DNA of 6,033 nucleotides from Acidobacteriota bacterium (GTDB lineage: Bacteria > Acidobacteriota > Terriglobia > Terriglobales > Acidobacteriaceae). Under the pieces are notes generated by a model, which made no database searches, was not told the origin of the DNA, and worked only from the letters and a program-made list of their open reading frames with translations. The stretch is taken from NCBI GenBank assembly GCA_003225615.1, contig QIAS01000272.1:1-6033 (forward strand). Reading direction: 5' to 3'. The translations under genes and the position numbers were made by a program. This document shows positions 1-5,803 of this stretch, piece after piece. Position 1 is the stretch's first letter. Each line of letters starts with the position of its first letter.

Positions 1-1
1 C

Positions 2-463
2 TTCAAAGAGCTGAAGGTAATCGCCTCCATGCAGCCCAACCATCTGCTCACTGACATGCACTGGGCGCAACAACGCCTTGGCCCGAAGCGCGCGGAGCAT
101 TCTTATGCCTGGGCCGACTTTCTGAGGAAGGGTGTCACATTGGCGTTTGGCACCGATTATCCCGTTGAGCCGATCACCCCTTTCCGTGGCCTGTATGCGG
201 CAGTGACGCGAAAAGATATCGCCTTCAAGTCCGATTACTTCCCTCTTGAAAAACTCACGATCGACCAGGCAATCGCGGCCTACACCACCGGCTCGGCGTT
301 CGCCGAATTTGCCGAAAAAGAAAAAGGGCTGATTGCGCCGGGAATGCTGGCCGACCTCGTGGTACTCGATCGCGATATAACCGCCGTTTCACCGCAAAAA
401 ATTCTTGAGACCAAAGTCCTGCGCACGATGGTAGGCGGGAAAACTGTCTACGAGGTGAAGTGA
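2..463 (+). CDS. YtcJ-like amidohydrolase family 3, C-terminal part (5' end outside window)
   Basis: This is the last 153 residues of a metal-dependent hydrolase of the amidohydrolase superfamily (Amidohydro_3/YtcJ type). The frame is already open at base 2 and ends at TGA 461-463, so the M encoded at 29 is internal, not the start. Seen here, numbering from base 2: the ASMQPNH strand (8-14), the WAQQRLGP segment (21-28) usual in YtcJ proteins, and FGTDYPVEP (49-57), whose Asp52 is the expected metal-binding/catalytic aspartate at the end of the barrel. The GMLADLVVLDRD segment (114-125) is the return to the small composite beta domain, and the end is MVGGKTVYEVK. Members hydrolyse C-N bonds in varied substrates, and the substrate cannot be read from this part. 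The permease gene follows after 24 nt, which suggests co-transcription. Family call is firm; specificity is unknown. Confidence 0.9.
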   Translation, partial: FKELKVIASMQPNHLLTDMHWAQQRLGPKRAEHSYAWADFLRKGVTLAFGTDYPVEPITPFRGLYAAVTRKDIAFKSDYFPLEKLTIDQAIAAYTTGSAFAEFAEKEKGLIAPGMLADLVVLDRDITAVSPQKILETKVLRTMVGGKTVYEVK

Positions 464-487
464 CACCATCTGCTACTCTAGATTTTC

Positions 488-1447
488 GTGTCTCGCTCGC
501 TTAAAGCCCACATCCTGCTCGTGCTGATCACCCTGATTTGGGGTTTAACCTTCGTCGTCATCAAAAATGCTCTTGCAGATGTTTCGCCGCTATTCTTCAA
601 CTCCATCCGCATGACCCTGGCAGCCATCACTCTCACCGCCGTTTTTCATCGCGACCTCAGCAAGCTGACCAAAGGTTCGTTGCTATATGGCGTCGTCATC
701 GGTGCCCTACTCTGGCTCGGTAATGAACTCCAGACCGTCGGGCTCAAATACACCACGCCTTCGAAATCAGCGTTCCTGACTGGCCTGTCCGTCGTGCTGG
801 TGCCGGTTTTTCTGGCGTTGTTCTGGAAACGTAAGATCTCCCCCTGGAGTGCCGGCGGTGTCGCCTTGGCTTTTGCCGGACTTTACCTGCTCACCATTCC
901 GGGTGGCGCCTCAGGTCTCAATTTCCGCAGCATGAACCATGGCGACCTGCTCACGCTGGTCGCTGCCATCGTCTTCGGTTTTCACATCATTTACATGGGA
1001 CACGCCACGCAGGCCAATAGTTGGCGACAGATCGCAGTAATCCAAACCGCCGTCGCGGCACTCCTCATGATCTTCGCAGTCCCGGTGGCAGAAAAAGTTT
1101 GGGTGATTTGGTCGGGACGGGTTGTAGCTGGCATCTTTCTTACCGGATTCTTAAGCCTGGCACTGGCATTCTCAGTCCAGGCATGGGCCCAGCAATTCAC
1201 TCCCGCCACGCACACAGCTTTAATTTTCTCCCTTGAGCCGGTCTTCGCTTCCATGACATCGTTCTTTTTCCTGGGAGAGAGGCTGGGGACACGCTCCGCA
1301 TTCGGCGGCCTCTTGATCCTCGCCGGTGTGCTTATCTCAGAGGAAAAGGGCGCCACCGAAACAATAGCTGTTGCACCGGACCATGCCGCTGTCCCCCAGA
1401 ATCCCGGGGAACAGCAAGTAAATCGAGACGTCGCTCAAAATCGGTAA
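488..1447 (+). CDS. EamA/DMT-superfamily permease (drug/metabolite transporter, 10 TM)
   Basis: This is a 319-residue inner-membrane transporter with two EamA repeats. Ten hydrophobic segments are visible, at roughly 8-28, 34-53, 66-84, 94-112, 120-137, 152-170, 181-199, 211-232, 241-261 and 267-284. Family signatures include WGLTFVVIK in TM1, the LKYTTPSKSAFL segment (86-97), and SLEPVFA (248-254) followed by GERLG (263-267) near the end of the second repeat. These proteins export or import small metabolites such as amino acids; the substrate is not predictable. The start is GTG 488. An in-frame TAG at 479-481 rules out an earlier start, and a later one would cut into TM1. No clear Shine-Dalgarno precedes it, so translation may depend on coupling to the amidohydrolase that ends 24 nt upstream. 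Residues 285-319 form a hydrophilic tail of about 35 residues beyond the last helix, somewhat longer than usual. Confidence 0.92.
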   Translation: MSRSLKAHILLVLITLIWGLTFVVIKNALADVSPLFFNSIRMTLAAITLTAVFHRDLSKLTKGSLLYGVVIGALLWLGNELQTVGLKYTTPSKSAFLTGLSVVLVPVFLALFWKRKISPWSAGGVALAFAGLYLLTIPGGASGLNFRSMNHGDLLTLVAAIVFGFHIIYMGHATQANSWRQIAVIQTAVAALLMIFAVPVAEKVWVIWSGRVVAGIFLTGFLSLALAFSVQAWAQQFTPATHTALIFSLEPVFASMTSFFFLGERLGTRSAFGGLLILAGVLISEEKGATETIAVAPDHAAVPQNPGEQQVNRDVAQNR

Positions 1448-1496
1448 CGTTTTCACAGGTTTCTGCGTCTAACCATAGTAAGTTCCCATTTTTGGT

Positions 1497-1516
1497 AGGC
1501 CGGCCTGCCTTAAGGC
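1497..1516. promoter_or_regulatory. two abutting perfect 10-bp palindromes upstream of htrA -10
   Basis: AGGCCGGCCT (1497-1506) and GCCTTAAGGC (1507-1516) are each perfect palindromes and touch with no spacer. They end 7 nt before the TATAAT at 1524 and cover the place where a -35 box would lie; no good TTGACA-like hexamer is present there. Both have GC-rich ends of the AGGC/GCCT type. The position suggests an operator or activator site for the htrA promoter. The binding protein is unknown, and functional status is inference only. Confidence 0.4.
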
Positions 1517-1523
1517 GAACAGG

Positions 1524-1529
1524 TATAAT
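1524..1529 (+). promoter_or_regulatory. putative -10 element (TATAAT) of htrA
   Basis: A perfect TATAAT lies 32 nt before the htrA start codon. Initiation around 1535-1537 would leave a leader of about 26 nt that still holds the Shine-Dalgarno, so the geometry works. A spacer of 17 would put the -35 at 1501-1506 (CGGCCT), which does not match consensus. The promoter may therefore need an activator at the palindromes just upstream. I see no obvious RpoE/ECF-type motif. Confidence 0.5.
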
Positions 1530-1547
1530 CGAGTTTCGCATTCTCTC

Positions 1548-1555
1548 GGAGGAAG
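1548..1555 (+). promoter_or_regulatory. strong ribosome binding site of htrA
   Basis: GGAGGAAG ends 6 nt before ATG 1562. It is close to the ideal anti-16S complement and spacing, and it fixes the htrA start. It is the strongest ribosome binding site in the window. Confidence 0.85.
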
Positions 1556-1561
1556 TTAACT

Positions 1562-3118
1562 ATGGATTCGCGCGCAAGCGCCTTCTGGGTGCGTCTCAAG
1601 GCGAATCGTCTCGCCTACACCCTCACAATTCTGGCCACGCTGACAGTGGGCATCCTAATCGGCACCGTCGTTTCTTCAGGTGTTAAGGGCAAGGAGGGGC
1701 AATCGGTTAAGTCCAGCGACGCGACGCCTCTCACCGTACCTGCGCCGCAGCAACTGTCCAACGCCTTTTCCCAGATTGCCAAGCAACTGGAACCCAGCGT
1801 GGTGAACATCAGCACCGAGTCAACTATTAAGAACCCGCATCGCCGCCGCGCCCGTCCCGGTCAAGGGCAAGGCCCCGGCGATGAAGATAATCCGTTTGAA
1901 GATTTCTTTGACAAGTTTTTCGGAGGTCAAGGCGGGCCTGGTAGCGATGGCGGCAGCATCCGCGAGCGTTCCCTGGGATCCGGCGTGATCGTTGATCCCA
2001 AGGGCTACATTGTGACTAACCGTCACGTCGTCGAGAAAGCAGACCGCATCCGCGTCCGCTTCCAGGATGATCCGCCCGGTGTTCAGCACGAGGCCAAAGT
2101 TATCGGTACCGACCAGGAGACCGATCTGGCGGTGATCAAAGTTGAAGGCGGTAAGGCGTTACCCGCCGCCAAATTGGGCAATTCCGACAGCATGCAGATT
2201 GGCGACTGGGTACTGGCATTCGGCAGTCCGTTTGGCCAGAGCGGAACTGTCACTGCAGGCATCGTCTCCTACAAAGGCCGCAACATAGTTCCGAATCGCC
2301 AGTTCCAATCCTTTATTCAGACCGACGCCGCGATCAATCCCGGCAACTCCGGTGGTCCGCTCGTCGACATGCAGGGACAGGTCATCGGCATTAACACCGC
2401 AATTCTCACCGACACCAATGCCTACGCGGGAGTGGGATTCGCCCTGCCGTCCAATACCGTCGTGCAGGTTTACAACCAGCTGATTGGGCCGGAACACCGG
2501 GTCTCCCGCGGGTCCATCGGGGTAACTTTCGGAGCCCAGCAGAATCCCGCGATCGCCCGAGTCTATGGCGTAAGCGGCGGCGTGACGATCCAGGACGTGG
2601 TCGCCGGCAGTCCGGCCGATCAGGCCGGCTTGAAAGTGGGTGACACAATCACCGCCGTCGATGGCAAGGAAGTAAAGACCGGCGATGATCTGGTCTCCGA
2701 CATTGCCAGTCGCAAGCCCGGCAGCAAAGCAAAACTGAGCTTTGTGCGCAACGGCAAGAAAGAGGAAACCACCGTAACCATTGCCGATCGGCAGAAGCTA
2801 TTCGCTACACGCCTGGGCGAGGATGAGGAAGGGAACGATCAGGAAGAACCCAAGCCCAGCAAGTTCGGCCTGACCGTCCGACCTCTAACGCCGGAGATAG
2901 CCGATCGCCTCGACGTGCCCGCCGGTAAAGGCATCATCGTGCAGGACGTGAAGCCCGGTTCCTTTGCCGAAGACGTTAAGCAGCCGGTCAACAGCCTGGA
3001 GGATTTCAACCGTATTGAAGCAAGCATGAAGAGCGGTCAGGATGTTGTTTTCCTGGTACGTCCGAGGGGCGCTAGCCGCCAGGACGGTACTATCTTCCTG
3101 GCCGGTACACTTCCGTAA
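1562..3118 (+). CDS. htrA: HtrA/DegQ-type (Do family) periplasmic serine protease, second PDZ domain shortened
   Basis: This is a 518-residue membrane-anchored or secreted protease/chaperone that degrades misfolded envelope proteins. A basic N-terminus and one hydrophobic segment (about 18-39) form a signal peptide or signal anchor. A mature stretch follows with an LA-like loop (FEDFFDKFFGG, 112-122) rich in Gly, Pro and Arg. The trypsin-like domain covers about 65-310. Its triad is intact: His155 in TNRHVV, Asp188 in ETDLAV, Ser263 in GNSGGPL. PDZ1 (about 315-410) is complete and includes AGLKVGDTITAVDG (355-368). PDZ2 (about 433-515) keeps GKGIIVQDVKPGSFAED (455-471) and the SGQDVVFLVRPRG end (491-503). 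It goes directly from AEDV to KQPV at 472/473 and so lacks the 12 residues that match GLKVGDTITAVD in PDZ1. The reading frame is kept. The start is set by the strong ribosome binding site. It has its own promoter region and a hairpin terminator, so it is probably monocistronic. degQ, degP or mucD would be equally fair names. Confidence 0.95.
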   Translation: MDSRASAFWVRLKANRLAYTLTILATLTVGILIGTVVSSGVKGKEGQSVKSSDATPLTVPAPQQLSNAFSQIAKQLEPSVVNISTESTIKNPHRRRARPGQGQGPGDEDNPFEDFFDKFFGGQGGPGSDGGSIRERSLGSGVIVDPKGYIVTNRHVVEKADRIRVRFQDDPPGVQHEAKVIGTDQETDLAVIKVEGGKALPAAKLGNSDSMQIGDWVLAFGSPFGQSGTVTAGIVSYKGRNIVPNRQFQSFIQTDAAINPGNSGGPLVDMQGQVIGINTAILTDTNAYAGVGFALPSNTVVQVYNQLIGPEHRVSRGSIGVTFGAQQNPAIARVYGVSGGVTIQDVVAGSPADQAGLKVGDTITAVDGKEVKTGDDLVSDIASRKPGSKAKLSFVRNGKKEETTVTIADRQKLFATRLGEDEEGNDQEEPKPSKFGLTVRPLTPEIADRLDVPAGKGIIVQDVKPGSFAEDVKQPVNSLEDFNRIEASMKSGQDVVFLVRPRGASRQDGTIFLAGTLP

Positions 3119-3128
3119 CGTAGGATTG

Positions 3129-3199
3129 ACCCAACGACCACTTGGCACTCTACCCGCAATAAGGGATTATGGAGTGCCGGCCCGTTGGGTTGTTATTTT
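3129..3199 (+). terminator. composite hairpin with T-rich tail after htrA
   Basis: Eleven nt after the htrA stop, three stacked stems are visible. ACCCAACG (3129-3136) pairs with CGTTGGGT (3183-3190), GGCACTC (3144-3150) with GAGTGCC (3172-3178), and CCC (3153-3155) with GGG (3163-3165) around a 7-nt loop. The outer and middle stems are separated by an asymmetric 7/4-nt internal loop. The tail TTGTTATTTT (3190-3199) fits Rho-independent termination. It is longer than a typical intrinsic terminator, so it could also stabilise the htrA mRNA 3' end. Confidence 0.65.
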
Positions 3200-3238
3200 G
3201 GCTTCGTGATTGGGGTTAGGTGCGGCATTATTTCTGAA

Positions 3239-3260
3239 GCGACGCGACTTACCGCGTCGC
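3239..3260 (+). promoter_or_regulatory. GC-rich 8-bp hairpin in the leader of the peptidoglycan-binding-like gene
   Basis: GCGACGCG (3239-3246) and CGCGTCGC (3253-3260) are perfect inverse complements around the 6-nt loop ACTTAC. No T-run follows, so it is not a simple terminator. It ends 6 nt before the GAGG (3267-3270) that serves the preferred TTG start at 3279. It could modulate translation or protect the 5' end. If translation began at the TTG at 3210 this would be coding sequence; the strong symmetry argues mildly for non-coding. Confidence 0.4.
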
Positions 3261-3278
3261 AAGCCTGAGGCAAATGCT

Positions 3279-3794
3279 TTGAATTCAGTGCGCTCATTTT
3301 CGAGAAACTTGTTTGGCGCTGCCTGCGCTCTGTTCTTGATCTGCGCGATGGCCGCAGGCCAGACCGGCGATAGTTCGCCTTCCAGCGCCAAGTCGAAGAC
3401 TACCGCAAAGAAATCAACCAGCTCTCAGAAGCCAAAGTCCAGCACTCACAAACGCAAGAGAACACGCAAGGCCAGTTGGCGCCGCGGCCAGCAGAAGGCT
3501 GATCCCCAGCGCGCCCGCGAGATTCAGGAAGCACTAATCCGGGAGCACTATCTTAAAGGAGTGCCTTCCGGCCGCTGGGATGACGCTACGCAAACCGCGA
3601 TGCAGCGCTACCAGGCCGCGAATGGCTGGCAGACGAAGACGGTTCCCGATTCTCGCGCCCTCATCAAACTCGGCCTTGGCCCCAGTCACGACCACCTGCT
3701 TAATCCCGAAAGCGCCATGACCACCGCACCCCAGCCTCGTACCGCCAATAGCGCCCCTACTGATTCTTCACATAGCCCTGCGCAACAGAAATAG
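3279..3794 (+). CDS. secreted protein with basic linker and peptidoglycan-binding-like domain
   Basis: This is a 171-residue protein if started at TTG 3279, which has GAGG at 3267-3270 with 8-nt spacing and gives a clean signal peptide: basic N-terminus, hydrophobic FGAACALFLICAMAAG (12-27), likely cleavage near AAGQ. The frame is open to a TTG at 3210, but that start adds 23 residues of unlikely leader and no ribosome binding site; GTG 3288 is also possible. Residues 36-73 hold 15 Lys/Arg and no acidic residue, in a Ser/Thr/Lys/Pro-rich tail like a histone C-terminus. Residues about 78-134 match the PG_binding_1 pattern: an IQEAL helix, YLKGVPSGRWDDAT, an AMQRYQAANGW helix, then DSRALIKLGLG. 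No catalytic domain follows, only a Pro/Ser/Thr-rich end. It probably binds the cell wall or periplasmic polyanions. It has an independent leader after the htrA terminator. The domain call is by pattern; biological role unknown. Confidence 0.8.
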   Translation: MNSVRSFSRNLFGAACALFLICAMAAGQTGDSSPSSAKSKTTAKKSTSSQKPKSSTHKRKRTRKASWRRGQQKADPQRAREIQEALIREHYLKGVPSGRWDDATQTAMQRYQAANGWQTKTVPDSRALIKLGLGPSHDHLLNPESAMTTAPQPRTANSAPTDSSHSPAQQK

Positions 3795-3802
3795 GCGGCT
3801 CT

Positions 3803-3922
3803 CGGCTTCCGGACCACAACTTGAGGGACCATTTCCGACCGGGTTTCAAACATTGACGATTCCGAGCGAGAAATCGCCCACAGCCTTGCAACTTGAAACC
3901 GGTAGCCGGGTGCCGGAAGCCG
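3803..3922. repeat. concentric inverted repeats filling a convergent intergenic gap
   Basis: Between the two converging genes lie nested inverted repeats with nearly shared centres. The outer pair is CGGCTTCCGG (3803-3812) with CCGGAAGCCG (3913-3922), perfect over 10 bp. The middle pair is ACCGGGTTTCAA (3838-3849) with TTGAAACCGGT (3893-3903), paired except for one bulged base. The inner pair is CGATT (3857-3861) with AATCG (3872-3876). The right flank also contains clustered GCCGG words and a local AACCGG/CCGGTT pair. It may be a bidirectional terminator (though there is no long T-run on either side) or a remnant palindromic mobile repeat of the REP/MITE kind. Confidence 0.5.
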
Positions 3923-3929
3923 GTTCCCC

Positions 3930-4664
3930 CTACTTCCCCACTGGCTTGGGAAAGTAAGGCAAAGGCTCCCCATTAATCACCGCCCGCGGATTATCTTGCA
4001 CCAAAGCCTGCGCGATTTCCCGTCCGCAGATTTCCGCCGCCGCATTCCGTCCCTCGGAAAGATTCGGAATGCGATGGTTCGCGTCATGCGCGTCGCTGGC
4101 CAGCACGTGCACCGCCCCACGCTCTAGCAGCCATTTGGCCATAGACTGCGCCTTCTCACCCCAGTCGCCGGTCAGCGCCCACGCCGTAACTTGGATGCCG
4201 CATCCTTGCCCCACCCACTCCAGCACGCGCTGTGGAGTGCGTTGCAGGATCGGATTGCGCTCCGGATGCGTGATCAGCGGCGTGATGCCTTTGTCTCCCA
4301 GCTTCAGAAAGCAATCCGTAATCTGGGCCGGCACGCTGTAATTGCTCAACTCCACCAGCAGGTAGTTCGATCCCTGAATGGTATAGCGCGCGGGATGAGC
4401 CAGCACGGCTTGCAGATTGTCATACGAGAGATGGAAGTCGCATCCCAGGCTCAGTTTGGGCGAGCCTCCCACCAGCTCACGAAGCCGAACCAGCGTTCTG
4501 ACCAGGGATTCACGATCGTAGTGATAGCGATCGTTAGCGTGAGGAGTCGCCACGATATGAGTGATCCCGTCGGCCGCAGCCAATCGGCACATCTCGCGTG
4601 AGACGTCCCACGACTTAGGTCCGTCATCCACCTCGGGCAGAATGTGACAATGAATGTCGATCAC
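3930..4664 (-). CDS. CpsB/YwqE-type PHP-family protein-tyrosine phosphatase
   Basis: This is a 244-residue metal-dependent phosphatase of the PHP superfamily. In other bacteria these enzymes dephosphorylate the tyrosine kinase that controls capsule or exopolysaccharide export. Motifs in order: MIDIHCHILPEVDDGP (1-16; His5, His7, Asp13), VATPH (38-42), GCDFHLS (74-80), LLVELS (102-107; Glu105), ITHPERN (131-137) and ASDAHD (189-194; Asp191, His193). These are the expected trinuclear metal ligands. Position 76 is Asp where well-studied CpsB/YwqE proteins usually have Glu; this could be a subfamily trait. The start is GTG 4664, giving the canonical family N-terminus; TTG 4682 would add six residues. 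No Shine-Dalgarno is visible for either. No tyrosine kinase, Wzz or glycosyltransferase is in view, so the partner lies elsewhere. The gene lies 161 nt downstream of the dehydrogenase on the same strand, too far to assume an operon. cpsB is a family label, not a proven ortholog. Confidence 0.9.
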   Translation of the reverse strand: MIDIHCHILPEVDDGPKSWDVSREMCRLAAADGITHIVATPHANDRYHYDRESLVRTLVRLRELVGGSPKLSLGCDFHLSYDNLQAVLAHPARYTIQGSNYLLVELSNYSVPAQITDCFLKLGDKGITPLITHPERNPILQRTPQRVLEWVGQGCGIQVTAWALTGDWGEKAQSMAKWLLERGAVHVLASDAHDANHRIPNLSEGRNAAAEICGREIAQALVQDNPRAVINGEPLPYFPKPVGK

Positions 4665-4672
4665 GTTGCTTA

Positions 4673-4701
4673 ACCGTAGCAAAGCAGTCCGCGTGATTCA
4701 A
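4673..4701 (-). promoter_or_regulatory. weak candidate promoter for the phosphatase gene
   Basis: On the minus strand TTGAAT (4696-4701) and TACGGT (4673-4678) are separated by exactly 17 nt, matching 4/6 and 3/6 of the consensus hexamers. Initiation near 4666 would leave almost no leader before GTG 4664, in keeping with the lack of a Shine-Dalgarno (leaderless start). The match is poor enough to be chance. The rest of 4665-4825 shows no gene and no convincing hairpin. Confidence 0.22.
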
Positions 4702-4825
4702 ACACATTCGCTCGTTCCGGCGCGGCTTTGAATGCATCGAGCAGCCACCCACGTCAATTACGGAAGTAGCAGCCGCGTGCGGTCCCTCAGCTCGCCCTTT
4801 ACAAGGACAGTCGGCGGCCTCACGT

Positions 4826-5617
4826 TCAGTAATACAGATCGGGCGGGCCTTTGTACTCCTGGAGGGCGTTGCCCCCGTCAATGATGATCACCTGGCCGGT
4901 TATATAGGACGCGGATTCGGACGCGAGAAACGCGATAGCAGCAGCCACTTCCTCAGGGCGACCGGGACGGCCGACGGGAGTATTTCTACCAGCGATGATT
5001 TCCGGGCCGGTGGAGGACGCGGTTTCGATCCAGCCCGGAGCGACCGCATTCACAGTAATGCCCTTCCGGGCAAGCTCGAGCGCGAGACTGCGAGTCAGCC
5101 CTACTATGCCGGCCTTAGCCGCACTGTATGCGCTTTCCCGAGGGTTGCTGACGATTGGGCCGGTGACAGAAGAAACGTTCACGATACGCCCATAGTTCGC
5201 TTTCAGCATGAAAGGCAGAACGGCTTTGGTGACGTTGAAAGTCGTCTTGAGGTTGATGGCGATGCCGTAATCCCAGTCCTTTTCGGGAAGTTCGGCCAAA
5301 GGTAAAGAGGTGGTCTCGCCAGGGCTGCCGACCTGAGTCATTCCGGCGTTGTTGACGAGGATGTCCAGACGACCGTACCGGGCGAAGACTTCATGAACCA
5401 GCGCGTGAGTGCGCGCGTGATCCCGCAGGTCTGCGGAGAGCGCAAAAACGTCGGCGCCATCTGCGGCCAGTTCGCGGGCGCGCTCTTCGATTCTTTCGGT
5501 TGTGGAAGTGATTGCGATTTTCGACCCTTGTTGTGCAAGCAAACGAGCAGTTGCGAAGCCTATCCCCTGCGGGCTACCCGCACCAGTGATGAGTCCCACT
5601 TTTCCGGAAAAGTTCAT
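4826..5617 (-). CDS. short-chain dehydrogenase/reductase, FabG-like
   Basis: This is a 263-residue classical SDR oxidoreductase of the Rossmann fold, NAD(P)H-dependent. The cofactor motif is TGAGSPQGIG (11-20), with Asp63 in SADLRD (61-66). NNAG is at 89-92 and structural Asn122 in INLK. The catalytic set is Ser150 (VNVSS), Tyr164 and Lys168 (YSAAKAG). PGW (194-196) and the C-terminal ITGQVIIIDGGN (239-250) complete the pattern. Two features differ from housekeeping FabG: a longer loop between NNAG and the DW helix (about 93-114, GSPGETTSLPLAELP), and a 13-residue C-terminal extension after DGGN (ALQEYKGPPDLYY) that could contribute to tetramer contacts or the active site. No acyl-carrier or fatty-acid genes are nearby, so a fatty-acid role is not supported; the substrate is unknown. 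ATG 5617 gives the standard N-terminus (FSGKVGLITGAG). A weak GGTGA lies 10 nt upstream at 5628-5632. A CATAAT at 5670-5675 is a possible -10 without a good -35. Confidence 0.93.
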   Translation of the reverse strand: MNFSGKVGLITGAGSPQGIGFATARLLAQQGSKIAITSTTERIEERARELAADGADVFALSADLRDHARTHALVHEVFARYGRLDILVNNAGMTQVGSPGETTSLPLAELPEKDWDYGIAINLKTTFNVTKAVLPFMLKANYGRIVNVSSVTGPIVSNPRESAYSAAKAGIVGLTRSLALELARKGITVNAVAPGWIETASSTGPEIIAGRNTPVGRPGRPEEVAAAIAFLASESASYITGQVIIIDGGNALQEYKGPPDLYY

Positions 5618-5645
5618 CTTCTTGATTTCACCACTTTATATTCGA

Positions 5646-5753
5646 TTATTGGCATGGGGAATGGCCTAAATTATGTGTGATCCCGTTGGCCGCCAATCGT
5701 CTCATCTCCTGCCAGACGACGACCCTTGCCTCGTGACACCAGTCACTGCGCAT
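5646..5753 (-). pseudogene. relic fragment of a cpsB-like gene (short minus-strand frame)
   Basis: Bases 5673-5708 match bases 4557-4595 inside the phosphatase gene in the same orientation: 32 of 36 aligned bases are identical with one 3-nt gap. The match is in frame at protein level: EMRRLAANGITH here against EMCRLAAADGITH in the intact gene. The 12 bases before the conserved core no longer match, and VATPH is missing after ITH. The surrounding small frame (ATG 5753-5751, TAA 5648-5646, 35 codons) shows no HCH motif or other family feature and no ribosome binding site I trust. The simplest reading is a decayed remnant left by a duplication or rearrangement around the dehydrogenase gene. Chance microhomology or a real short peptide gene are less likely alternatives. 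Confidence 0.45.
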
Positions 5754-5803
5754 CGACCAAAACTTCGTTATTTGTAAGACGTAAGAACTGCGAGGGGTGT
5801 GCC

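Noticed and set aside
991..1356. 121-codon minus-strand open frame opposite the permease
   Set aside because: It lies wholly inside a confident membrane-protein gene, has no ribosome binding site or recognisable motif, and its composition is that of an antisense shadow.
1820..2497. Overlapping minus-strand open frames opposite the htrA protease domain (89 and 112 codons)
   Set aside because: They mirror the well-conserved trypsin domain and have no independent support.
4191..4601. 136-codon plus-strand open frame over the phosphatase gene
   Set aside because: It is antisense to a gene with all its active-site motifs intact, and shows no domain of its own.
3822..4789. 9-bp inverted repeat TGAGGGACC (3822-3830) and GGTCCCTCA (4781-4789) on either side of the phosphatase gene
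   Set aside because: Many 9-bp matches are expected by chance in 6 kb, and no extension or target-site duplication is visible, so I do not read these as element ends.
4624..4881. 85-codon minus-strand open frame bridging the gap between the dehydrogenase and phosphatase genes
   Set aside because: It overlaps the ends of both real genes out of frame. The product is a low-complexity mix of Arg, Cys and Ser with no recognisable features, and no good ribosome binding site is visible.
5635..5640. TATAAA on the minus strand as a -10 box for the dehydrogenase
   Set aside because: Initiation from it would fall at about 5628 and remove the only plausible Shine-Dalgarno. No -35 lies at the right distance.
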